Positions 24,953-31,624 of a DNA stretch of 41,407 nt are shown piece after piece. The position numbers and the translations under genes were made by a program. The DNA is from Allobosea sp. CRIB-10 (GTDB lineage: Bacteria; Pseudomonadota; Alphaproteobacteria; Rhizobiales; Beijerinckiaceae). The number at the start of each line of letters is the position of its first letter. The stretch's first letter is position 1. The stretch is taken from assembly GCF_900112185.1 (NCBI RefSeq), contig NZ_FOKP01000036.1:1-41407 (forward strand), given 5' to 3'. The notes beneath the pieces were generated by a model. The model worked only from the letters and a program-made list of their open reading frames with translations. It made no database searches and was not told the DNA's origin.

Positions 24953-25858
24953 CTACAACGCCAATCCTTCATCCCAATACGGCGTCGCGCCATAAAGCTC
25001 TGCAAGATAATCGACGAAGGCGCGCACCTTCTGCTCCATATGCCGGCGGCTCGGATAGACCGCATAGACGGCGACGCGCTTGCCGACCGAATAGTCCGGC
25101 AGCACCCGGACCAAGGCCCCCGATTGCAGCTCAGGCCCGACATCCCAGGTCGAACGCAGGGCGATGCCGACACCGGCCAGCAGCGCCTCGCGCACGACTT
25201 CGCTGGAATTGGTCCGCAGCGGCCCGTTGAGACGGACAGTCACCTGCCCTTCCGGCCCGTCGAGCCGCCATTGGTCGGCATTGTGGGCGACGAGCGTATG
25301 GCGCGACAGGTCCTCGATCGTCTCGGGAACCCCATGGGCAGCAAGATAGCCCGGCGTCGCGCAAAGCACGCGATGGTTCGGTGCCAGCCGCTTCGCCACC
25401 AGGCTGGAATCGCGCAGATCGGCGATCCGCACCGCCAGGTCGAAGCCCTCGGCGACGATCTCGACGAAGGCGTCGCTGAGGATCAGTTCGACGTTCACCG
25501 CCGGGTTGGCGTCGAGGAAGGGTTTGAGATGCGGCGCGACATGCATGCGCCCGAACGAGGTCGGGGCCGAGACACGCAGGGTCCCGCGCGCCTGACCGGC
25601 GCCGCTGGCGACCCAGGCCTCCGCCTCCTCGATCGAGCCGAGGATCGAGACCACCCGCTCGTAGAAACCCTGGCCGGCCTCCGTCAGCGAGAGCTGGCGC
25701 GTGGTGCGCTGGAGCAGGCGCACGCCGAGCCGGTCCTCCAGGCGGCGGATGCGCTTGGAGATGACGGCCGGTGAAAGACTGAGCTCGCGGGCGGCGGCTG
25801 ACATGCTCCTGGCCGTGACGACATGCGCGAAGACGTCGAGGTCGCCGAACCGATCCAT
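24953..25858 (-). CDS. LysR family transcriptional regulator
   Basis: DNA-binding regulator of 301 residues, divergent from glcD and so probably its regulator. The ATG at 25858 follows a good ribosome-binding site (GGAGGGCGG). The helix-turn-helix spans DVFAHVVTARSMSAAARELS and LSPAVISKRIRRLEDRLGVR, followed by LLQRTTRQLSLTEAGQGFYE. The effector domain (about 90-295) includes LRVSAPTSFGRMHVAPHLKP, LSDAFVEIVAEGFDLAVRIA and LLAGVGIALRSTWDVGPELQ. The sequence is of the AaeR/DmlR type of LysR subfamily. The effector may be glycolate or a related 2-hydroxy acid, going by the neighbours only. Confidence 0.94.
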   Translation of the reverse strand: MDRFGDLDVFAHVVTARSMSAAARELSLSPAVISKRIRRLEDRLGVRLLQRTTRQLSLTEAGQGFYERVVSILGSIEEAEAWVASGAGQARGTLRVSAPTSFGRMHVAPHLKPFLDANPAVNVELILSDAFVEIVAEGFDLAVRIADLRDSSLVAKRLAPNHRVLCATPGYLAAHGVPETIEDLSRHTLVAHNADQWRLDGPEGQVTVRLNGPLRTNSSEVVREALLAGVGIALRSTWDVGPELQSGALVRVLPDYSVGKRVAVYAVYPSRRHMEQKVRAFVDYLAELYGATPYWDEGLAL

Positions 25859-25871
25859 CCGCCCTCCATCT

Positions 25872-25886
25872 TTTCCGTTTTGGAAA
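25872..25886. promoter_or_regulatory. candidate LysR operator
   Basis: TTTCCGTTTTGGAAA is a perfect palindrome with 5-bp arms and contains the T-N11-A pattern typical of LysR sites. It lies 13 bp upstream of the lysR-type gene start and 85 bp upstream of glcD, suited to control of both directions. The assignment rests on position and symmetry. Confidence 0.45.
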
Positions 25887-25971
25887 TAATCATGCACGTT
25901 ACTCGCGCTGCGCCGTCTATGGAAGTATTCTAGAGTCGCGTGAGGATCGGAGAGAGCAAGGACGGAGTGTC

Positions 25972-27408
25972 ATGAGTGCGATCGCTTTTCCGGCGCCCGA
26001 TGCCGGCATCCTCGCCCGTCGCGATTCGATCCTCGCCGGCCTCAGCCGACTGGTCGCGCCCGATGCGCTGATCACCTCCGAGGACGAGCGCCGCCCCTAT
26101 GAGACCGATGCGCTGACCGCCTATCGCCGCATGCCGCTCGCCGTGGTGCTGCCCTCGACCACGCAGGAGGTCGCGGCGGTGCTGCGCTACTGCTCGGAAG
26201 CGGGCGTGCCGGTGGTGCCGCGCGGCGCCGGCACCTCGCTCGCCGGCGGCGCGATCCCGCAGGAGGACGCGGTGGTGATCGGCGTCTCCAAGATGAACCG
26301 CATCCTCGAAATCGACTACGCCAGCCGGATCGCGAAGGTGCAGGCCGGCGTCACCAATCTCGCCGTCAGCGGCGCCGTCTCGGCCGACGGCTTCTTCTAT
26401 GCGCCCGACCCGTCGTCGCAGCTCGCCTGCTCGATCGGCGGCAATATCGGAATGAACTCCGGCGGCGCGCATTGCCTGAAATACGGCGTCACCACCAACA
26501 ATGTCCTCGGCGTCACGCTGGTAATGCTCGACGGCAGTGTCGTTGAAATTGGTGGTTCCCACCTCGATTCGCCCGGCTACGATTTGCTCGGCCTGATCAA
26601 CGGCTCGGAGGGCCAGCTCGGCATCGTCACCGAGGCGACGGTGCGCATCCTGCGCCAGGCTGAAGGCGCGCGCCCCGTCCTGTTCGGCTTTCCGACCAGC
26701 GTCGAGGCGGGCGCCGCGGTCGCCGCCATCATCGGCGCCGGGATCATCCCGGTGGCGATGGAGTTCATGGACAAGCCGGCGATCGAGATCTGCGAAGCCT
26801 TCGCCCATGCCGGCTATCCGATGGATTGCGGCGCGCTGCTGATCATCGAGGTCGAGGGCTCGGAGGCCGAGATGGACGCCCAGCTCGCCCGCATCGTCGC
26901 GATCGCCAGGGAACATGGCGTCGGCACGGTCAAGGAGAGCAAGTCGGCGATGGAGACGGCGGCGATCTGGAAGGGCCGCAAATCCGCCTTCGGCGCGACC
27001 GGCCGCATCGCCGACTATATCTGCATGGACGGCACGATCCCGACCGGGCAATTGCCCTACGTGCTCGAGCGCATGGACGCGATCGTCAAGGGCTATGGCC
27101 TGCGCGTCGCCAATGTCTTCCATGCCGGCGACGGCAATCTCCACCCGCTGATCCTCTACAACTGCAACGATCCGGTCGAGGCGCAGAAGGCCGAAGACGC
27201 CGGCAACGACATCCTCAAGCTCTGCGTCGAGGTCGGCGGCTGCCTGACCGGCGAACATGGCGTCGGCATCGAGAAGCGCGACCTGATGACCTTTCAGTTC
27301 AACGAGGCCGACCTGCACCAGCAGCAGCGGGTCAGGGCGGTGTTCGATCCGCGCTGGCTGATGAATCCGGCCAAGGTGTTTCCGCTCGAAGGGCGGATCG
27401 CGGCGTGA
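25972..27408 (+). CDS. glcD: glycolate oxidase FAD-binding subunit GlcD
   Basis: Catalytic flavoprotein of the membrane-associated glycolate oxidase, oxidising glycolate to glyoxylate. The product is 478 residues. The FAD-binding PCMH domain has VPVVPRGAGTSLAGGAIPQE, FFYAPDPSSQLACSIGGNIG and MNSGGAHCLKYGVTTNNVLG. The C-terminal FAD-oxidase domain carries VFHAGDGNLHPLILYNCND and GGCLTGEHGVGIEKRDLMTF, the histidines and glutamate conserved in the GlcD/D-lactate dehydrogenase family. It is the first gene of glcD-glcE-glcF and is divergent from the LysR regulator. A 395-bp GIY-YIG cassette begins five bases after its stop codon, separating it from glcE. D-2-hydroxyacid dehydrogenases are close relatives, but the GlcE and GlcF neighbours support GlcD. 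Confidence 0.95.
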   Translation: MSAIAFPAPDAGILARRDSILAGLSRLVAPDALITSEDERRPYETDALTAYRRMPLAVVLPSTTQEVAAVLRYCSEAGVPVVPRGAGTSLAGGAIPQEDAVVIGVSKMNRILEIDYASRIAKVQAGVTNLAVSGAVSADGFFYAPDPSSQLACSIGGNIGMNSGGAHCLKYGVTTNNVLGVTLVMLDGSVVEIGGSHLDSPGYDLLGLINGSEGQLGIVTEATVRILRQAEGARPVLFGFPTSVEAGAAVAAIIGAGIIPVAMEFMDKPAIEICEAFAHAGYPMDCGALLIIEVEGSEAEMDAQLARIVAIAREHGVGTVKESKSAMETAAIWKGRKSAFGATGRIADYICMDGTIPTGQLPYVLERMDAIVKGYGLRVANVFHAGDGNLHPLILYNCNDPVEAQKAEDAGNDILKLCVEVGGCLTGEHGVGIEKRDLMTFQFNEADLHQQQRVRAVFDPRWLMNPAKVFPLEGRIAA

Positions 27409-27413
27409 GCTTT

Positions 27414-27459
27414 GTCATTCCGGGGCTCGCGCAGCGAGAACCCGGAACCCACGACCGGG
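27414..27459 (+). repeat. left terminal repeat of GIY-YIG cassette
   Basis: Head GTCAT, outer stem TTCCGGG pairing with CCCGGAA, inner stem CTCGC/GCGAG with a three-base loop, then CCCACGACCGGG. It starts five bases after the glcD stop codon. The end of the arm and the following GTGAGCGG supply the only possible ribosome-binding region for the nuclease gene. Confidence 0.85.
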
Positions 27460-27466
27460 TGAGCGG

Positions 27467-27751
27467 ATGGCGTATTTCGTCTACCTCATGGCCAGCAAAC
27501 GAAGCGGTACGCTCTACCTGGGCATCACAAACGATCTGGCGAGGCGTGCCCATGAGCACAAATCGAAACGGAACATCGGATTCACGAGCCGCTACGGGGT
27601 CGACCGGCTGGTCTGGTACGAACAGTTCGAGGATGTCAGGGATGCGATCGACCGGGAGAAGGTCCTGAAGAAATGGCGCAGAGCCTGGAAGATCAAGCTC
27701 ATCGAAGACATGAATCCGGAATGGAAGGATTTCTATGAAGGGCTGTCCTGA
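27467..27751 (+). CDS. GIY-YIG single-domain endonuclease (URI type)
   Basis: DNA endonuclease fold of 94 residues consisting of almost nothing but the GIY-YIG domain. The two tyrosine motifs are FVYL (Tyr6) and LYLG (Tyr17-Gly19), followed by ITNDLARRAHEH with the conserved Arg26 or Arg27. Then comes a basic, aromatic stretch SRYGVDRLVWYE and the catalytic-type glutamate Glu64 in DREKVLKKW. The C-terminal tail EWKDFYEGL is typical of small rhizobial members. All catalytic positions look intact, so it is likely active as a nicking or cutting enzyme. Relatives of the UPF0213/YhbQ group have unclear roles. Its place inside inverted repeats suggests it acts on those repeats, as RAYT proteins act on REP sequences; that is inference. 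Confidence 0.92.
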   Translation: MAYFVYLMASKRSGTLYLGITNDLARRAHEHKSKRNIGFTSRYGVDRLVWYEQFEDVRDAIDREKVLKKWRRAWKIKLIEDMNPEWKDFYEGLS

Positions 27752-27760
27752 CCGGCGATG

Positions 27761-27808
27761 CCCAGTCGTGGGTTCCGGGTTCTTCGCGATGCGAAGCCCC
27801 GGAATGAC
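27761..27808 (-). repeat. right terminal repeat of GIY-YIG cassette
   Basis: Read on the minus strand it is GTCATTCCGGGG, inner stem CTTCGC/GCGAAG, AA, then CCCGGAACCCACGACTGGG. Compared with the left arm, the inner stem has gained one A:T pair on both sides, so pairing is kept although sequence changed. It ends 15 bases before the glcE start codon. Confidence 0.85.
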
Positions 27809-27823
27809 AGCGGTGGGCGCCTG

Positions 27824-29008
27824 ATGCTCCACACTCCTACCACCGAGGCGCAGGCCTGCGCCGTCGTCGCCTCGATCGTCGAGGCGCGCGTTCCGCTCGC
27901 CATCCGCGGCGGCGGCACCCGCTCCGGCCTCGGCCGGCCGGACAACGCCGTCAGCACCATCTCCAGCGCCGAACTCACCGGCATCACCCTGTACGAACCC
28001 TCCGAGATGGTGATCGGCGCAAAAGCCGGCACGCCGCTGAAACTGATCGAAGACACGCTGGCAAGCCGCGGCCAGATGCTACCCTTCGAGCCGATGGATC
28101 ATCGCGCCCTGTTCGGCACGGAGGGCGAGCCGACGATCGGAGCGATCGCGGCCGGCAACATCTCCGGCCCACGGCGGATCAATGCCGGCGCCGCCCGCGA
28201 TTCCCTGATCGGCATCAAGCTGATCAACGGCCGCGGCGAGCTGGTGAAATCGGGCGGACGCGTGATGAAGAACGTCACCGGCCTCGACCTGGTCAAGCTC
28301 GTCTCCGGCAGCTTCGGCACGCTCGGCTTCCTCACCGAAGTCACCTTCCGCGTCCTGCCGCGGCCGGAGCGCGTGGTGACGCTGATCTGGGAGGACCTCG
28401 CCGACGAGGCGGCGGTGGCGCTCCTCTCGGGCGCGCTCGGCTCGCCTTTCGAGCCGATGGCGGCGGCGCATCTGCCGGCAGGCATCGGCGCGGAGCAGGC
28501 GCGCACGCTGCTCAGGCTGGAGAATTTTTCCGCCTCGATCAGCTATCGCGCCGCCGAGCTGGCGCGCCTGCTCAAGGGCTATGGCCGGCCCGAGCTGATC
28601 GAAGGCCGCGCCTCGGACGTGCTCTGGCGCGAGGTGCGCGATGCCGCCTTCTTCGCCGGCACGCAGGAGGCGGTCTGGCGGCTTTCGCTTGCTCCGGGGA
28701 ACGGGCCGAAGGCGACGGGCGCGATCGCGCGCAGCGTGCCGCGCGCGCGCTGGTTTTATGATTGGGGCGGCGGCCTCGTCTGGCTCGCCGTGCCGACGGA
28801 AGGCGATGCCGGCGCAACTGCGATCCGCGCGGCGCTGAAGCCCTTCGGCGGCCATGCGACGCTGGTGCGGGCGCCCGATGCGGTGCGGACAGCGGTTCCC
28901 GTCTTCGAGCCGCTCTCCGAGCCATTGATGCGGGTGACGGTGGGCATCAAGAAGAGCTTCGATCCGGAAGGCGTGTTCGAGCCCGGCCGGATGTATGCGG
29001 GGGTGTGA
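27824..29008 (+). CDS. glcE: glycolate oxidase FAD-binding subunit GlcE
   Basis: Second flavin-binding subunit of glycolate oxidase, 394 residues, a short relative of GlcD. The FAD_binding_4 domain shows IVEARVPLAIRGGGTRSGLG, VIGAKAGTPLKLIEDTLASR, and GAIAAGNISGPRRINAGAAR. It continues with GIKLINGRGELVKSGGRVMK and NVTGLDLVKLVSGSFGTLGF, the family's hallmark. The C terminus ends KKSFDPEGVFEPGRMYAGV, the usual closing motif. The ATG at 27824 was chosen because residues upstream are encoded by the right repeat of the GIY-YIG cassette. No clear ribosome-binding site is seen beyond GGTGGGCG, so the insertion may have altered its translation. Confidence 0.94.
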   Translation: MLHTPTTEAQACAVVASIVEARVPLAIRGGGTRSGLGRPDNAVSTISSAELTGITLYEPSEMVIGAKAGTPLKLIEDTLASRGQMLPFEPMDHRALFGTEGEPTIGAIAAGNISGPRRINAGAARDSLIGIKLINGRGELVKSGGRVMKNVTGLDLVKLVSGSFGTLGFLTEVTFRVLPRPERVVTLIWEDLADEAAVALLSGALGSPFEPMAAAHLPAGIGAEQARTLLRLENFSASISYRAAELARLLKGYGRPELIEGRASDVLWREVRDAAFFAGTQEAVWRLSLAPGNGPKATGAIARSVPRARWFYDWGGGLVWLAVPTEGDAGATAIRAALKPFGGHATLVRAPDAVRTAVPVFEPLSEPLMRVTVGIKKSFDPEGVFEPGRMYAGV

Positions 29009-29022
29009 GATGGCGTGTCGTC

Positions 29023-29113
29023 GTCATGGTCGGGCTTGTCCCGGCCATCCACGTCTTCGTTTGACGAGGAACGTGTTCAAGACGTGGATGCTCGGCACGA
29101 GGCCGAGCATGAC
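29023..29113. repeat. GTCAT-headed hairpin pair, 91 bp
   Basis: Starts GTCATGGTCGGG, ends GCCGAGCATGAC, and contains inverted CCACGTCTT/AAGACGTGG. It is closely similar along its length to the 91-bp unit at 21939-22029, with compensated changes in the hairpin GGTCGGG/CCCGGCC (a G:T-type change) and CTCGGC/GCCGAG. It occupies almost the whole gap between glcE (stop 29008) and glcF (start 29125). Confidence 0.85.
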
Positions 29114-29124
29114 GGTGTAGGATC

Positions 29125-30492
29125 ATGCAGACCAACTTCACGCCCGAGCTCCTCGCCTCCGATCCGCGTCTTCCGGTCTCCGAGAAGATCCTGCGCACCT
29201 GCGTGCATTGCGGCTTCTGCACCGCGACCTGCCCGACCTATCTCTTGCTCGGCGACGAGCTCGATTCCCCCCGCGGGCGCATCTACCAGATCAAGGACAT
29301 GCTGGAGAGCGGCAAGCCGGCGACGCCGGATGTGGTCAAGCATGTCGACCGCTGCCTCTCCTGCCTGTCCTGCATGACGACCTGCCCCTCGGGCGTGCAC
29401 TACATGCACCTCGTCGACCATGCCCGCGCCCATATCGAGGAGACCTATGAGCGGCCCGTCGCCGACCGGACGCTGCGGGCGATCCTCTCGGCGATCCTGC
29501 CCTATCCCGGGCGCTTCCGCCTCGCCATGCTGGCGGCCCGCCTCGGCAAGCCTCTGGCGGGAGCGCTCGGCGCCCTGCCCGTCATCGGTGCGCGCCTGAA
29601 GGCGATGCTGGCGCTGGCGCCCTGGAGCCTGCCCGATCGCTCGACGATGGAAGGGCCGGCCTCGTTTCCGGCCGAAGGCGAACGGCGCAGGCGCGTCGCC
29701 ATCCTCTCGGGCTGCGCTCAGCCGGTGCTGGATCCCGGGATCAACGAGGCGACGATCCGCCTGCTCACCCGCCATGGCGTCGAGGTGGTGCTGCCCAAGG
29801 GCGAAGGTTGCTGCGGCGCGCTTGTCCATCATATGGGCCGCGAGCACGACGCGCTCGCTTTTGCCCGCGCCAATATCGACGCCTGGATGGCGGAAATCGA
29901 GGGCGAGGGTCTCGATGCGATCCTGATCACGGCGTCCGGCTGCGGCACAACGATCAAGGATTACGGCTTCATGTTCCGCAATGAGCCGGCCTATGCCGAG
30001 AAGGCGGCGACGGTCGCCGGCCTCGCCAAGGACGTGACCGAGTTCGTCGAGACGTTGGAGATCGCGCCGGTCCGCAGCTTCGACCTGACCGTCGCCTACC
30101 ACTCGGCCTGCTCGATGCAGCACGGCCAGCAGCTGAAGGACGGGCCGAAGCGCCTGCTGGCGCGGGCCGGCTTCCGCGTGAAGGAGGTGCCGGAGGGCCA
30201 TATCTGCTGCGGCTCGGCCGGCGTCTACAACATCCTGCAACCGGAGATCGCCGGGCAGTTGCGCGAGCGCAAGGTCGGCAACATCCAGCGCACCAAGCCG
30301 GACCTCGTCGCCACCGGCAATATCGGCTGCATCACCCAGATCGCGAAGGGTTTTGCCGATCGCGGCGCGACGACGCCGATTCTGCACACCGCCGAGCTGC
30401 TCGACTGGGCGACGGGCGGGCCGCTTCCTGCAAGACTGGCCCAGGCGGGGATCGAGGAGGCGATTCCGGCTGGGGTGATCGCAGCCGAATGA
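29125..30492 (+). CDS. glcF: glycolate oxidase iron-sulfur subunit GlcF
   Basis: Electron-transfer subunit passing electrons from the flavin subunits toward the membrane quinone pool, 455 residues. Two 4Fe-4S ferredoxin motifs lie near the N terminus: CVHCGFCTATCP and CLSCLSCMTTCP. Two cysteine-rich CCG domains follow, with ILSGCAQPVLDPGINEATIR and GEGCCGALVHHMG in the first, and YHSACSMQHGQQLKDGPKRL and EGHICCGSAGVYNILQPEI in the second, as in heterodisulfide-reductase-type proteins. It is the last of glcDEF, but repeats fill both its upstream and downstream gaps. Confidence 0.96.
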   Translation: MQTNFTPELLASDPRLPVSEKILRTCVHCGFCTATCPTYLLLGDELDSPRGRIYQIKDMLESGKPATPDVVKHVDRCLSCLSCMTTCPSGVHYMHLVDHARAHIEETYERPVADRTLRAILSAILPYPGRFRLAMLAARLGKPLAGALGALPVIGARLKAMLALAPWSLPDRSTMEGPASFPAEGERRRRVAILSGCAQPVLDPGINEATIRLLTRHGVEVVLPKGEGCCGALVHHMGREHDALAFARANIDAWMAEIEGEGLDAILITASGCGTTIKDYGFMFRNEPAYAEKAATVAGLAKDVTEFVETLEIAPVRSFDLTVAYHSACSMQHGQQLKDGPKRLLARAGFRVKEVPEGHICCGSAGVYNILQPEIAGQLRERKVGNIQRTKPDLVATGNIGCITQIAKGFADRGATTPILHTAELLDWATGGPLPARLAQAGIEEAIPAGVIAAE

Positions 30493-30500
30493 CCGAGCAC

Positions 30501-30606
30501 GTCATGCTCGGGCTTGACCCGAGCATCTCAGGCAGAATTGGGCTCGGGCCAGTGCCTTCTTGTCCAGAGATTCTCGGGCCTGCGCTTCGCTTCGCCCGAG
30601 AATGAC
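30501..30606. repeat. GTCAT-headed hairpin pair
   Basis: Starts GTCATGCTCGGG with hairpin ATGCTCGGG/CCCGAGCAT and ends with a second hairpin ATTCTCGGG/CCCGAGAAT whose loop contains TGCGCTTCGCTTCG; last bases AATGAC. The outer ends are GTCAT and ATGAC, as in the other elements. It lies nine bases after the glcF stop. Confidence 0.8.
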
Positions 30607-30691
30607 GCCCGGACATGCTGCCCCTGTGCCTCGCGCGATTGCCTCCACAGCCGCGATCGCCGATCTTGCCGCTCCGCCAGGGAGGACAGGC

Positions 30692-31621
30692 ATGACGTTC
30701 GGCTTCATCGAAGGTTTTCGCGTCGAGGTGCTCGACCCGCGCTTCCATCGGATCGTGCCCGGCTCGGCCCGGATGGAGCGGCTGTGGACCGGGGCACGCT
30801 GGTCCGAGGGGCCAGCCTGGTTCCCGGCGCATCAGACGCTTGTCTGGTCGGACATCCCGAACGACCGGATGCTGCGCTACGACGCCCTCACAGGTGAGGT
30901 CGGCACCTTCCGCCAGCCGGCGCGCAATTCGAACGGCAACACCGTCGACCGGCAAGGCCGGCTCGTCACCTGCGAGCATGGCGGGCGACAGGTGACGCGC
31001 ACCGAGCATGACGGCTCGGTCACCGTGCTGGCGAGCCACTATCAGGGCAATCGCCTGAATTCGCCAAACGACGTGGTGGTGAAGTCTGACGGCTCGATCT
31101 GGTTCACCGACCCCGATTACGGCATCCTCACCGATTACGAGGGCGACAAGGCGCAGAGCGAGATCGGCCGCTGCAACGTCTATCGCATCGATCCGCAGAG
31201 CGGCGAGATCGCCATCGTCGCCGATGATTTCGTCAAGCCGAACGGCCTCGCCTTCTCGCCCGACGAGAGCGCGCTCTATATCGCCGACACCGGCGCAAGC
31301 CATGACCCAGAGAACGGGCCGCGCCATATCCGCAAGTTCGCGGTGACCGGCGACGGCGCCAAGCTCGGCGCCTCCTCGGTCTTCGCCACCTGCACGGCCG
31401 GGCTGTTCGACGGCTTCCGTTTCGACGTCGAGGGCCGGCTCTGGAGCAGCGCAGCCGACGGTCTCCACGTCTACGCCCCGGACGGCACGCTGATCGGCAA
31501 GGTGCTGGTGCCGGAGGTGGTCGCCAATCTGTGCTTCGGCGGACCCAAGCGGAACCGCCTGTTCATCTGCGGCACGACCTCGCTCTATTCGCTGATGACG
31601 CACACCAACGGCGTGGGCTGA
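30692..31621 (+). CDS. SMP-30/gluconolactonase family protein
   Basis: Six-bladed beta-propeller lactonase of 309 residues, likely cytoplasmic since no signal peptide is visible. Family landmarks are WSEGPAWFPAHQTLVWSDIP, GNTVDRQGRLVTCEHGGRQV, NRLNSPNDVVVKSDGSIWFT with DPDYGIL, PNGLAFSPDESALYIADTGA and LFDGFRFDVEGRLWSSAADG. The metal ligands expected for the family (Glu in SEGP, Asn in SPND, Asp in FDG) are present. The substrate is some sugar lactone. GGGAGGAC lies before the ATG at 30692, which is preferred to an upstream start inside the repeat region. It follows glcF and may share its transcript, but a repeat pair lies between. Confidence 0.92.
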   Translation: MTFGFIEGFRVEVLDPRFHRIVPGSARMERLWTGARWSEGPAWFPAHQTLVWSDIPNDRMLRYDALTGEVGTFRQPARNSNGNTVDRQGRLVTCEHGGRQVTRTEHDGSVTVLASHYQGNRLNSPNDVVVKSDGSIWFTDPDYGILTDYEGDKAQSEIGRCNVYRIDPQSGEIAIVADDFVKPNGLAFSPDESALYIADTGASHDPENGPRHIRKFAVTGDGAKLGASSVFATCTAGLFDGFRFDVEGRLWSSAADGLHVYAPDGTLIGKVLVPEVVANLCFGGPKRNRLFICGTTSLYSLMTHTNGVG

Positions 31622-31624
31622 GCC

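Larger units (their letters stand above)
27414..27808 (+). mobile_element. GIY-YIG cassette: one nuclease gene between inverted hairpin repeats
   Basis: A compact unit of 395 bp inserted between glcD (stop 27408) and glcE (start 27824). The left arm (27414-27459) starts GTCATTCCGGGG, then the inner hairpin CTCGC-GCA-GCGAG, AA, and CCCGGAACCCACGACCGGG. The right arm (27761-27808) is the reverse complement with inner stem CTTCGC/GCGAAG and one change in the last block. Outside the inner hairpin 32 of 33 positions agree. The nuclease ATG is 8 bases after the left arm and its stop is 10 bases before the right arm, so nothing else fits inside. By my count GC over 27481-27720 is 136 of 240 (57%), below the roughly 67% of glcD. 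Autonomous movement is inference. Confidence 0.75.

Noticed and set aside
27414..27808. GIY-YIG gene as a homing endonuclease in a group I intron
   Set aside because: No intron core is visible, the unit lies between genes and interrupts none, and it is bounded by inverted repeats.
18909..30606. Repeats as a CRISPR array or integron sites
   Set aside because: Copies are widely separated, palindromic and in both orientations, with no regular spacers, cas genes, integrase or attC-like consensus.
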